Below, piece by piece: positions 21,449 through 32,945 of a stretch of DNA of 64,000 nt (position 1 is the stretch's first letter; the number at the start of each line of letters is the position of its first letter). The translations under genes were made by a program, and so were the position numbers. Below the pieces are notes generated by a model. The model worked only from the letters and a program-made list of their open reading frames with translations. It did no database searches and was not told the origin of the DNA. Source of the DNA: Letharia columbiana (taxonomy: Eukaryota > Ascomycota > Lecanoromycetes > Lecanorales > Parmeliaceae); assembly GCF_014066305.1 (NCBI RefSeq), contig NW_023501080.1:124001-188000 (forward strand), read 5' to 3'.

Positions 21449-24400
21449 TCAGGGAAAAGGAGACGGGTAGAGGCAACTCACTAAACTCGCTGCAGCTGCA
21501 GCTGCAGCCGTCCCTAGGTCCACGCCTTTACTAGTCCCCATACTACGCGGCGTGCTTGCAACCCTCGGTAGGGCACTCCCTTGTACCGCAGCTCCATTCA
21601 GCGTCCTCTTCATGCCAACGCCGTTGCCGTTGGTTTGTGGCCCAGTCATAGCGGAAAGCCTCTTTGGAGCTGCCGCAGTGACGGCAGCTTTGATGGGTGA
21701 TTGGCTATTGTTGACGCTAGTGTTGGTGATATCGCGGTTCCGGACAGCGGTGCCATTTTTGAAGCTGGTAGCGGGAGGCTCGGGCAGCGGGCGCGTGCTA
21801 GCTGGTGTTTGCGTTATGGAGTTGTAGCGTTTAATGGGCGAGGAGGTCTGCTGTGAGGGAGCCGTGCGAGGACGAGCGGTAGATTTCGTGGGTTTGCCGG
21901 TGATGAACTCGTGCTGTATAGCTTCGTCAGGTTTGAGGCGGCGATCAGGGTCCCACCGGAGGCAGCGAGTGATGAAGTCGAGAAAGGATTCATCTTCGCA
22001 TTTGAGCGCCGCCTGGAGAGACTTGCTACTTGGGCGGCGGCGTTTGCCTTTTGTTGAGACAGTGAGACGTGGTTTGCCAAGAGAGTCAAAGAAAATCTTC
22101 TTGCGAGTCGACTTTTCGATTAGATGCTTTTCAGGCGGGCCAAAAACCTCCATTATGCAAGCTAATTGCTCTTGCTCGTTTTCGCCCGGAAAGATAGGGT
22201 AGCCCGTGAGGAGCTCGGCAAGAATACAGCCTAGTGACCACATGTCTATTGGCATGCCATATGTCATGCCCAGAATGACTTCAGGAGACCGGTAGAAACG
22301 AGATTGTATATAGGTATACACCTTCTCATTTTCAAGGCAGCTCGAGCCGAAGTCGATGACCTTGATTTCAGAGCGAGCAGGATGCGCCAGGAGCACATTC
22401 TCGGGCTTGAGGTCGCAATGGATGACTTTGTGACCTTTCAAAAGAATGAGACTGCTCAACAGTTGCTTGGCAAAGCGCCTGATGAGCTTTAATGAGAACC
22501 CTCTGAATTCGTGAGCCTTGATGAACTCGTAGAGGTTCATGCCTAGAAGCTCAGTCGAGATGCACAAATGGCCGCGGAAGTAGAAACTCTGCACGAAGTT
22601 GACCATGCTATGTTTGCTTTGGGGATCCTGGTGCGTGCATTAGTATTTGAAGAAAGGCGTTTAGCATCTAGTGGACTCACCCATTCTCGCAGCTTCTGCA
22701 GAATGTCGACCTCAACGAGCGCTTGTTGATGGAACCTCTTCTTGTTTCTTATGATCTTGATAGCCACCAGAACACCTGTCTTGTGATCTATGCAGCGCAC
22801 GACTTGCCCAAAGCTGCCTTTGCCAAGGATGTCGACGATCTCATAACGGTAAGCTAGGTGATCACCATTCACGATATTGTAGTCTCCCCGATCATCGTCA
22901 TATCCAAAATTGGCCACGTCGGCACTCAAGTCTCCGACATGCTTCTGAGCATCCTGTGTACCACAGAAATAGACATCCTTGTAGTCCACTATCTCGCCAC
23001 GCTCGAATATGTTGAAATGCGCCATCCGCAGCGCTGAATGTGGCGATACTCTCTCCTTGGCAGTGGCCCTTCGCCTCAAACCATCGACCTCTTTAGCAGC
23101 CTTTTCCGTCTCTTTCCGTTTCGATGCCAATCTCCTCATTTCTTCTTCCGCCGACAAATCATCGCGGTCGAGCTGCATCTCCATGGTCTTGGCTTCACGC
23201 AAGAAATCCTTCAAACTCATAGAGTTGTGAATCGGCGCCCCTTCAAGAGCGGCCCGGGCTGTTCTCTTTGAATTAGCAGCAGGCGTCTCTGGAGGTCTGG
23301 GATCCTTCTGAGGAGTTTCAGCAGTATCCAAAATACTGCTCCTAGTCCGATCGTGTTGCATTTTGATGCTGGAATTAGACGTGTTCCTTGTGGCTCGCGA
23401 TTGGATACTTTTCTGGCTCGGGCTAGGGCTAGGAAATAGTGAACCATTCCAGGTGGCAGAAGCAGGGAGTTTAGGCGGAGGCATGTCATCATGCTTCGGC
23501 GGCTTTGGTGGTATATCTGCATCTCTCTCTGCTGCTGTCTGCGCTTTCGAAGCGCTTCGCTTGCGTGTCAAGCTCAACTTGCGGCGGAGAGAGCTCCCAA
23601 AAGAAGTGGTGCCAGCATCAGTAGAGCTTGTGTTGTCCATGCTTGATGCATCATCCTTGGAGGCTTTTCTGGGTTTCTGCAAGCGTGGACCAGTCAATCG
23701 AATCGGCCTTGCATCGGCGCCGATATCGAAGGTATTCGATTTCTCAAGTCCATAGCCATATTCGCCACTTGATTTTGGTAGTGAAGAAGAGACGAAAGGG
23801 GACATGGCTGTACGGCTAGCAGACAAGGCGAAGGAGTCGGATGGCGTTGGAACGGTGGTACTCGAGCTACTGACGTCACGGTAAGAAAGGGCTTCGGGCC
23901 TCATGTTGTAATGAGAACTACTGCTTCGGATCTGTACTGGCATTGTCGCATTATCATCGTCGTGATAGCCTCTTGAGAAGCTAGCTTTAGATGCAGTCAT
24001 TGGTGTGGTCGGTATTGCTTTAGCACCAACTTTAGGTGGTGGAGTCATGGTTCCCTTGTTCTTCGCAGCCGCTGTCGCATCATGCAGAGCTGCAATTTTT
24101 GAAGCAGTCGAAGTGCTCAACGGAAGAAGATTTAGTGGTGGCAGTCTCAGCGGTTGCAGGGTCCGTTTGTTTGCACTTTTTGTGTCAGGTGGTTTCCTTT
24201 CTGTTGCAGGCTCTGTTTCAACATTCGTAACCTGACTTTGTTGCAATTCTCGGTCATCTTTATTTCGTTCATGGACAGATTGTGGTGGTACCACACCAGG
24301 AGTAGAGGTGCTACTGTTGAGACTGCTGGCCTCGTGGCCCTGGCTTGACTTACGTGTAGCAAAGAAAGGTGTCTGATCATCTTCCGTCTTGGGAGACTCG

Positions 24401-26166
24401 TAGGCCTTCGGTATTGCTGGGACTGGCGGCACAGATTCCTCGTCGCCTACCGATGAATTATCGCCCCGCGTCTTAGGCGTAGGAAGCCGCGAGGTCAAAA
24501 GACTTTGGGACATACGATGGGAGCCGGAAGAGGCTAAACAAGAGTTGTAGCTCGTAGTCGACGAATTTGAGAGGCCTGAACTGTATGACTTACGGTTGGG
24601 GTCTGGAGTCGTTCGAGAGGAAGTTGGCGTTTCACTTTTGCGTGGTATCACAGGGGGCGACGGGTCAGGCTGAGGATCAGCCTGTGGAGTGGGTGGCGTA
24701 TATGGCATTGGTGGTGGATTCGGCATCATGGACATCCTCTTCAATCTGCGCGCATCGGTCGGACTGACTGTGCGCGCTCCTAAGCCTGTGGCATGCGCAC
24801 TGCCGGGCATCATGGAGACCCTCTTATTGCTTGACGATGGAGTGTTCGACAATTGGAAAGTTGGTCTCGCTGGTGATCTGGCAGTGCTGACTGGAGTTGA
24901 CGGTGTCTGGTCTGGGGTACCACTGGGTGTAAAGAATTGTTCCTGTGCAGATACTTTACTTGCAGGCGGTTGCATCAATTTAGTCTTGTTGTACCGGCTT
25001 GGCTGGAAACTGCGCCCTTCGGAGACGTTTGGACTTGCTGCAGGTTCCGGACTATCGACAGCAATGCTCGCTTCTCCAAGACCAGCTTGCGCTAGACTCG
25101 GTCTTCGATGTGGATGTGTAGTTCCCTCAAAATTCATAAGGACGCCAGGACCAACAGATTTTCGAGGCGAGCGTGTTGCACCTTCACCAGTAGTTGTAGC
25201 TGGAAAATAAGTCTTGCGCCTAGCTCTTGCTACCGCCAGGCCGTTTGGAGGCGCCATGCTATCCGTCTCTGCAGTCTTTTGCCCTATTCGCTGTGTAGTA
25301 CTGTTGTGTCGATGCAGCGATGAGCCGTTAAGGGCAATCCGAGAGCCAAAAGTCGAAGCGTCTGCTGTCTTGGCGGATCCAGGGACGCCAGGTCGTGGAG
25401 CCGTTAAAGCAGATCCATTCGCGTTAGCCGCCACGTCCTTTGAAGACCCACCGGGCGCCGGGAAAGAAGAAATGTCGGGCTCATCGGAGGCAATGCTAGA
25501 ATGAAGGTCATCGAAGTTGATGGGCGGGAGGAAATCAAAGGATCCGGATGACTGCGAGGTATCCCGTTTGCTTGTAGTAGCCGTTGAGGCGAAGCTAAAT
25601 CTTGAGGTATTGTTGATGGAGGATTGTCTGGAATGGGGCTCCTTTTGGGCATTGGACGCGATTGTCCGTTGCGGAGCTTGTGGGTTTGGAAGGCCGCTAT
25701 GGGCCAGCCTGAGAATGTCAACGAGGATGCTCAAGCTCAGATTTGAAGGAGGACAGCCAGATTCTCATACCGCTTTGATGGAGATGCCTGTAGGGCGCTG
25801 GGTGCGTGCGAAGCTCTCTGCTCCCTGAACGTATGATCCTTAATTGAAGACTGCCTTCTTCTTGTTGCAGGTGTAGGAAACGGGTCAGGTCTGATGCCTG
25901 CTAAAGGTGTAGGCTCGGTTGGTCGCGAGGGTATCACACTGTTGGACGAGTCTTTCTGCAATCTCTTTGATGGACGTCCTTCACCTGATCTGCCTGTTAG
26001 CGGGCGGTTTCATGCGGGCAGGTGCAGCTACAGGCATGCCGCTGTTAAGCTTACCGCCAGAGCCGGACTCGGTTGTGCGGGGAGCATCCAGAGTCCTCGC
26101 TTGCACACTCGCTTGCACATTGTAAGTGTTCCAATTGGGACTGCTGACGTCCTCGACGTCGGCCAT
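21449..26166 (-). CDS. POM1: DYRK-family protein kinase, Pom1 homologue
   Basis: Cell-polarity and size-control kinase of the Pom1 type. Exons 26166-26055, 25993-25771, 25735-22681 and 22627-21449 sum to 1522 codons plus stop. The first 1060 residues are low-complexity Ser/Pro-rich with many basic SP/TP sites. The kinase domain follows: GKGSFGQVV (glycine loop), VAIKIIR (lysine), HCDLKPENVLL (catalytic loop), IDFGSSC, and the DYRK autophosphorylation motif YTYIQSRFYRSPEV. The pre-kinase DYRK-homology region ends in GDYNIVNGDHLAYRYEI. The C-terminus has an alanine run encoded by CTGCAG repeats. A GTGAGT near the end could start another intron, so the last few residues are uncertain. Divergent from the golgin-like gene. 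Confidence 0.92.
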
Positions 26167-26877
26167 ATTCTGCCCACCACTCAACGTGGTCTGTATAGCT
26201 AGGTGTCACCGGTGCCCTCGGCGGTCGGCAGGCCAGCTCCTCTCAAGTCAACCAGTCCAAAACGTGTCCGATCTCTTCAATATCGTATCAAACAGTCAAA
26301 AGACCAGGGGTTGGCCCATCATATTGTCATCATTCCCCCGTATTCTTTGGCGTTTGTGGACCACGCCTTTGAACCGAGGGTCTTGCGTCCAGACCCGAGT
26401 TGAGCTCATCCAAAGACTTATCCAGTGCGAGCAGGACAGTGAAAGCAATCCAGGGTTGCTTTTCAGCAGTAGTGATGTCGGCCTGTGGGATGATGAGAGG
26501 ATCGCCAATTCAAGGAGCTTTTGCTGCAAGGATTTGTTACGCTTGCGGTTGCGGGATGAACAGGGGTACTCCCACGAATTAGAGTTCAGGGACCAGAATG
26601 CCTCGAAGACAAACACCTTTCAGCCTCCCCGAACATGTCAAACAGCTGTCTGAAGACTACATGACTCTGAGTCAAGACCATTCACACAGTAAAACACTCA
26701 TATTTGCTATTTTGCCAATTGATTCACCGACAACTACCGCGATCGTTTCCATTTACCTTTCAACATTCCGAGACAGGACTTTGAACAATAACGCTTCCAC
26801 ATACTTGAAGTCGCCGTTTCCGCCCTGGGTTTTGCAGTGCATGTTCAGAAAAACTTTTTGTACTGAAAGCCCCTGTA
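26167..26877. promoter_or_regulatory. Divergent promoter region, POM1 / golgin-like gene
   Basis: 711 bp between two outward start codons. Open frames here have no family resemblance. No sharp TATA box is seen. Confidence 0.45.
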
Positions 26878-28803
26878 ATGGCTGACGTAGAAGAGAAAGA
26901 GAAGGCTGAGAAGCTCGCAGCAGCGAAGAAGAAGGTAAGTGTATACCGAACCTCTAGAAGCTCCTGTGCTGATCCATGGCCACTCTAGTACGAGCAATTG
27001 AGGAAACAAAAAGGGAAGGCCCAGAAGCCTAGTGGAATCAAGAAGAAAGATGATACTCAAGAAGTCAGAGAGGAAGCCGCCGCCCCGGGCACCACTGAGC
27101 AAGGAGAAGACACCCCAGAGCAGGATAAGTCTGGCACAGACGGCGGCAACGACGAATCATCAATGGCTCTCCCGGATACCACGGATGCAGCGCTGTTGGA
27201 TAAGGTAACGGATGATGCACCCGAAACACCTGCTCAAAACCTGGCCCATAACCGGCAGCCCTCTTTGAGCATTCAGTCGAAGATGCGATCTTCATCATTC
27301 CGCCGACAATCTTTATCACAAGGACCTTTGTCCCCCAGCGCGAATGGGACAAAGTCGCCCGAACTTCCAACTTTGACTTCAGACGGTGATTCCATCAACT
27401 CAATATACCGCAAACAAGCAGCACGACTTGATGAGCTTGAGAAAGAGAATCGACGACTAGCAAAAGAGGCGCAGGAAAATGAGAAGAGATGGAGGAAAAC
27501 GGAGGACGAGCTTGAGGAGCTACGTGAGGCAAGCGGAGATGTCGCACAGCTCAAGGCTCGAGCGGAAAAAGCAGATGCTCAGGTCGAGGACTTCAATAAG
27601 GTGGTATGTCTACGCGTCGATTGAATTTATTGTCTGCACGAAAGCTAAGTCTAATTACAGAAGCAAGAAAACACGTCCCTCCAGCGCCAGAACTCCCAAC
27701 TCCAATCCCAGTCCTCCAAGCGCCATGTCTCTTCTCCAAGCGTAGTCGCGACTTCCTCGAGCCCTGTGTCCTCTCTCCAAACACAACTCGACAGCAAGAG
27801 CTCCACCATTGAATCCATGGAAATGGAGATCTCCAATCTCCGCTCGCAGCTCGACAAGTCCGCATCTTCGACAAACACACACTCGGAGCAGGTCTTGGCC
27901 CTGGAAGAGAAGCTGGAGCGGGCAGAGCGGGCAGCTGGCGCTGCGCAACGGGAGTTATCAGATGTGAAGAAGAGCCTGGAGCGAGCGAGCGAGAAAGCCG
28001 TAAAGGAGGGTGGCGAGCGGACGTCTAATGAGACCAAAATACGAAGCCTAGGGCGTGAAGCGGAGGAGTCAAAGAGAAATGCCGAAGAGTCATTACAAAG
28101 AGTCGATACATTGGAGAAAAAGCTCGCGGCGTTGACAAACCTCCACAAAGACTCGGACGGTCGACGCCAAGCCGGCGAGCGAGAGCGTGAAAGGCTAGAG
28201 AAAGAAGCAAGCGAAATGCGACGGCGGCTAGCGGGTCTTGAGAACGAGAACCTGCGCCTTCGAGAGGAGAGAGAAAGGGCACGAAAGAGGGAAGCAAGCG
28301 GTGCAGATGACGAAGGCGTCGACGAGCTCGAAGATGAAGAAAGGAGACGGCTGGAAGGCAAGGTTCGAAGTCTCGAGGGCGAGGTCTATGACCTGCGCAG
28401 AGGCGTCTGGCGAGAGAAACGAAGAGAGCTCGGTAGTGTAGACGGTGACGACGGTCCTGCCAGCCCAGGGTCAAGATTTGATGATGTCGACCTCAGTGGT
28501 GGGACGCCATCATATCGCAGACAGAGTACGGCTGGTCCGAGAGGTTCAAGCTTCCAAACCGTGCTCAGTAGTGGGTTCAGCGCTTTGACCGGCGGAGCAG
28601 CAAGGGATAGTCTGGAAACCTTTGAGGACGAGGATGAGTTTGATGAGGACGCGTTTAGGCTAGCGCAAGAAGAGGAGGCGCGGAAGAGGGTGGAGAGAGT
28701 GAGGGAGGTGAAGAGAGGGTTGAAGGATTGGGAGGGTTGGAGAATGGATATTGTGGATGTCAGGGCCGGAGGTGGTGGAGCTGGGGATATTTTTGACATT
28801 TGA
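26878..28803 (+). CDS. Golgin-like long coiled-coil protein
   Basis: Probably a Golgi or vesicle tether by architecture. Exons 26878-26934, 26989-27603 and 27661-28803 give 604 residues. The N-terminus is a basic Lys/Glu helix (MADVEEKEKAEKLAAAKKK) followed by a disordered acidic, Ser-rich section with RSSSFRRQSLSQG. From about residue 175 to 480 almost everything is heptad-rich coiled coil (LDELEKENRRLAKEAQENEK, ALEEKLERAERAAGA). The C-terminal 100 residues contain a conserved-looking block, VYDLRRGVWREKRREL, then an acidic segment and a helical end (RVREVKRGLKDWEGWRMDIV). Similar fungal proteins are often labelled M-protein repeat protein. No GRIP domain is visible, so the golgin assignment is inference. 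Confidence 0.75.
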
Positions 28804-29562
28804 AGTGAGGTTGTGTGGGTACAGAACTTCGAGCTTGGATGCAAAGATGTCTTGGAATGACCGTTCCTGAATTAAGACATTGTAAATACAAATACCGAAC
28901 AGATGTGCATGTCCTATTCAAGTGTTCGCTGCGATAGATGAAACGCACGGGTGCCTAGCGATTGCCCCTACCCATACAGAAATATGGGGTTGAACAAAGC
29001 AAAAGCAAAACATTATCATAAGATGCTCGAAGAGAAGGCAAGGCAACTACTACCCCTAGGATGCTTTATGCCTCTCCAAAGTGGTCCTCGCTTCGCTACT
29101 CTGTAAGTGGGTTCACAGCGGGGAGTGGAAGAGATCAAGCCAGAACACGTACTCGACGTGTGCGCTCGATCAATTTGATGTACGATGCTCTTATCAAGAC
29201 GTGTAAACACTCGATCATACGATCCGACTTCGTAGAATAGCAACCCAAGTCGCTCGACCAAATCGAAGTTTGCGGCTCTGCTGTTTGAATCAGACTTTCA
29301 CCGGCGGTCATCCTAGAAGGGACAGATTGTTTAGTTCCAGTCGGGAGGAAATTTAATTAGCCACCCTTGGTAGGTTGTGAGAGCTAAAGCGCCTGCTGTT
29401 GAGGGGGAAATGGCCTTATCGACTTGTTTATTTCGTCTCTTGAGTGAGATTCTGATATGTCCAGAGAGAGCCTTCTTATATACATCGTGTCAAGACTCAT
29501 GGTCGCCATACCTCCTCGATGCCAACAATTTTTTCCCTCGATGGTTTCAAGGGTGTTTTCTC
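28804..29562. other. Intergenic; one weak minus-strand coding candidate
   Basis: Mostly 3' flanks. On the minus strand, about 29270-29140 reads a 40-residue protein-like stretch (NFDLVERLGLLFYEVGSYD) with no start codon and an ambiguous intron after it. I do not call a gene. Confidence 0.4.
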
Positions 29563-30540
29563 TTACTGGTGTTGACATTGCCCAGGATCGGCGGTAATAA
29601 CCAATTGTCCCACCTGCAGCGCCGCATTTGCGCCCGACAGCCACTTCGTCATCGTCCCAGGGTTGGCCTTCCCTTTCCCCTGCTTAGGCTCTTTAGAGTA
29701 TGTCAAGTCCTTATCCATGGGCATGGAACCAGTCCGCACCCTGTGGCCAGTCATGTACGTGTTTGACACATCCTCTACCACATTGTCCCAAGTCTGTGGT
29801 ACTTTCCAATGCACGTTGCCCGTCTCGGAGACGAGAAAGTAGGTGTCCGGTCCGTAGGCGTCCAAAGAAAGCGTTTTCATCTTCCCACTCGACGTGAGCA
29901 GTTCCATCAAGCCTTCGTAATTCTCCTCCAATCCGTGCGGATACCATGTTCCATCATCGCACACAATCACATAGCTTTCATTGACACCGAACTGTACTCT
30001 TCGTGGCCTGCGCTTCCAGCCGTCGTGACATAGCATTTTTTGGATCTCCGCCGTGAAAGAGGCCGGTACATTGTCCCACCGACAACTCTCTGTACACCAA
30101 GCGAAGAAAGCGCCTTTCGGCCCCAAAGATACGTTGAGCGAGCCGTCGGTGAGGGATGATTGATTCTCGTGCATCCATTGGAGGAGTGAAGGGTATGCGC
30201 CTCTCAAATTCTCATCGTGTTCTCCGTTGTCCCAAATCAAGAACCACGATCCATTGTCACCATACGACACATGATAAGGCTGTGGCTCAACGATTTCTTC
30301 TTTCTTATGCGACATGGCTCTCTTCATACTGCTGAAAAACTGATGACCTTCAAGAGGCGGAGTCTCTGGTTCCGGCTTGTTGGGGTCCGCATCTGGGAGA
30401 AGCTTTTTGGACTCTTCAGGCGAATTTTCGGACCATCGCCTGTACAAGGGTGACGAAAAGAAAGAGCTTTCATCTGGGCCGAAAGAAAAAAACAGCTTGT
30501 TCTTCGGCTCTGGTGGTGGAACAATTTCTTTCTTGCCCAT
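29563..30540 (-). CDS. Unknown protein with four internal beta-rich repeats
   Basis: Single-exon 325-residue protein; function not recognised. After a disordered Glu/Pro-rich N-terminus (1-90) it has four tandem units of about 45 residues. Each opens with a beta-strand pattern, then a Gly/Trp turn, then a helix: YHVSYGDNGSWFLIWDNG, LNVSLGPKGAFFAWCTES, RRVQFGVNESYVIVCDDGTW and KTLSLDAYGPDTYFLVSE. The strand-turn-strand periodicity suggests a propeller-like or lectin-like fold. Its C-terminus is basic with an amphipathic stretch. The gene is head to head with the GMC relic. No signal peptide is seen. Confidence 0.75.
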   Translation of the reverse strand: MGKKEIVPPPEPKNKLFFSFGPDESSFFSSPLYRRWSENSPEESKKLLPDADPNKPEPETPPLEGHQFFSSMKRAMSHKKEEIVEPQPYHVSYGDNGSWFLIWDNGEHDENLRGAYPSLLQWMHENQSSLTDGSLNVSLGPKGAFFAWCTESCRWDNVPASFTAEIQKMLCHDGWKRRPRRVQFGVNESYVIVCDDGTWYPHGLEENYEGLMELLTSSGKMKTLSLDAYGPDTYFLVSETGNVHWKVPQTWDNVVEDVSNTYMTGHRVRTGSMPMDKDLTYSKEPKQGKGKANPGTMTKWLSGANAALQVGQLVITADPGQCQHQ

Positions 30541-30993
30541 GATGCGACGGAGTACCGAAGTACCTACATGTACCTATGTTCTTCTCCGGAGGTCAATTTT
30601 GACCTCAATTAGCGCCCTCACTAAGTTCTCTAAGCGCGCGGCCCTTTGCTTCTGGTGTAACTTACAGTACTTCCATCCTTCCTGCATGTGGCTGAGTACT
30701 GGACATTATCTTCCTGGTGGTCAGCTCATCTGTCAGGGCAGTGTCTCGAACTCGCCTGACGACAAATGCCGGAGTAGTACGTGATAAGCGGTGTGCTAGT
30801 CACCACCAATGGAGAAGACTATGTCCTTTCCGCCCGTAAAGAAGTAATCTTATCGGCGGGCGCCTTTCAGTCCCCTCAGCTTCTCATGGTATCAGGCGTG
30901 GGTCGCAAAGATACTCTGCAAGAATATGATATTCCGTTAATCGCAAACCTTCCAGGGGTCGGCCAGAACATGTGGGATCATGTATAGTTTAGC

Positions 30994-31462
30994 ATTTAGC
31001 GTATTCAAAACCGTCTGGAATGCTTGGCACCGGAGATCTTCACACCACACATCCAAATTCGTACTGTAGCATAGAAATCTCTCCGCAAAATTATTCAATA
31101 ACACTGCCATCGTTAGTATAGGTCCTAAATGAAAAAATGAAGCTATACTGAAGTCTTAGCGTGTTCCTCAGCCTTCAGTTACCTGTTTCTGAGCTTCTTG
31201 AGCAGAGGCTATTTCAGTAGTTGCGGGGGGGTAATTAGTTCTTGCTGCGACGGCGGCGGTTCGGTGGCTGCTGCGTTATTGGTGCGTTCGGGAGGTATAG
31301 CTGAGGTTGTATAGCTTCAAAATGGATTAAATGCGACTATTTGCGATGTGGCTACTTGATTTGAATGATTTTACGGAGAGATTTCTGTGCTACAGTATGA
31401 ATTTGGGTGTGTGGAAAAATCTCCGGTGCCAAGCATTCCAGACGGTTTTGAATACGCTAAAT
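30994..31462. mobile_element. 469-bp MITE-like element with about 95-bp terminal inverted repeats
   Basis: Left arm 30994-31090 and right arm 31369-31462 are inverted copies starting ATTTAGCGTATTCAAAACCG. I estimate close to 90 percent identity, with most differences being transitions. The 280-bp interior has no transposase. It sits inside the GMC relic, splitting DHV from YRVET. A target-site duplication is not clear. The structure fits a non-autonomous DNA transposon or fold-back element. Confidence 0.82.
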
Positions 31463-31833
31463 TGCGTACCGCGTTGAGACCATTACAAGTTCCAGACTCA
31501 TACAGTATGCCGCTCAAGCAGAATTTGACTACAACTTCGACCAAACAGGTCCCCTCACTGATTTCGGATTCATCTCTTTTTGAGAAACTACCCAAACAAT
31601 ACCGGGGCAGCTTCTCGTCCGCAACTGAAAGTGTGCTGAACCAATTCCCCGCTGATTGGCCTGAGATGGAGTATATTGGTGGTGATGCTTTACACCGGGT
31701 ACAATACCAATTTCATGACAGCGGATCTTTCGGTGGTATCCTCCGACGCCTACCGCATTTTGATTCATACGACATGTCTTGAGGGTATTTGTACTCCTCT
31801 GACATGTTTCCCGCCTCAAGTCTCTGCCTAGGG

Positions 31834-31859
31834 AGGAATGCTGACCAGGAATGCTGACC
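31834..31859. repeat. 13-bp perfect tandem duplication
   Basis: AGGAATGCTGACC occurs twice back to back (31834-31846, 31847-31859) inside the GMC relic, adding to its decay. Confidence 0.95.
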
Positions 31860-32577
31860 CAGAGGTCTTGAAGATGACGGTTACGAATATGCTTCGATAG
31901 ACAGTGCTTTGGTTGCGCCTCTATCACGTGGAAACGTTACCATAAATTCTACAGACACAATGGTACGTACACGTCTGAGCGATTTCTTGCTAATACGTAC
32001 CACACTCTGGAATAAGAAATGTTCGAAATCGAAAGCGAAAGCTTCGTCCTCCTCTTTGTGCTATTCCCAGAAAGAGCAATACTGACATCCAAAATTCCAT
32101 AGGACCCACCTCTCATCAATCCAAATTGGCTCACAGCTGAAGCAGATGTTGAAGTAGCCATCGCTGGCTTCAAGCGTACAAGGCAATTCTGGGCAAACAT
32201 GAACAACATCACAATCGGCGAGGAGTATCTACCAGGTAGGAATTCAATTCCAACCCTGACTCTGACAATCCCACACCACCCTAAGTCTACCCTCGTCCTA
32301 ACTCCTTACACCAGGTCCCAACGTCACGACGGATGAAGAGATACTTGCGTTCCTTCGTCAGGATGCCCTCGAGCTGTGGCATGCTTCCGCTACGTGCGCT
32401 ATGGGCAAAAAGGGTGATCCCATGGCGGTTGTCGACACGCATGCAAGGGTGTTTGGTGTGCAGGGTCTGAGAGTGGTAGACGCGAGCGCTTTCCCATTCT
32501 TGCCGCCAGGTCATCCTCAATCGACAGTGTACGCGCTTGCGGAGAAGATTGCTGATGATATCAAGCGTGGCCAGTAG

Positions 32578-32945
32578 TTTGAAGGAATGATGGTGTGAGT
32601 AGATGATAGATTCGATCTTCTGAATGGTGCTTTGTTGTGACCTTGACTTTTTTGATGCAAAAGTGAATATGCCGTAGGGTATAATCAGCATTGTTGCTCA
32701 GTGCGATCTCGACGAAGCGCTCACTGGGAAAGAGCATCTAATGTCCGATCGCAGTACGTATGAAGGAATCAGGATCATAAAGATATGATCATTCAAGTAG
32801 GTCCGGAATTTCAGATAGAATCGAGCAACGTCTCGTCAATGGGGGTTCCAAAGCGCGAATCTTATTACGCTTGACCTTCGCCTGTGACCCCAGAAGTATC
32901 CCTTAACGGTATCTCTTTCCTGAATCGTGGCCTTGCCAGCCAGTT
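32578..32945. other. Short spacer between two relics
   Basis: About 370 bp, nothing recognisable. Confidence 0.4.

Larger units (their letters stand above)
30781..32577 (+). pseudogene. GMC oxidoreductase relic, truncated, inserted and frameshifted
   Basis: Remains of a flavin-dependent glucose-methanol-choline oxidoreductase. The 5' third, with the FAD-binding GxGxxG motif, is absent; the reading starts at [20 protein letters not shown]. The second GMC signature ([15 protein letters not shown]) and [13 protein letters not shown] are intact. The gene is then interrupted by a 469-bp inverted-repeat element (30994-31462). Coding resumes as YRVETITSSRL and AEFDYNFDQTGPLTDFG, then shifts frame at a T5 run (31577-31581) into EKLPKQYRG. 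Further exons after introns near 31965 and 32237 restore the C-terminus: DPPLINPNWL, and the catalytic region LWHASATCAMG with PFLPPGHPQSTVYALAEKIAD. The catalytic His and the His/Asn pair position (H of PPGHPQST) are present, but the enzyme cannot be made. Confidence 0.85.

Noticed and set aside
27651..28361. 236-codon minus-strand Ser/Arg-rich frame
   Set aside because: Antisense shadow of the coiled-coil gene caused by its Glu/Lys codon bias.
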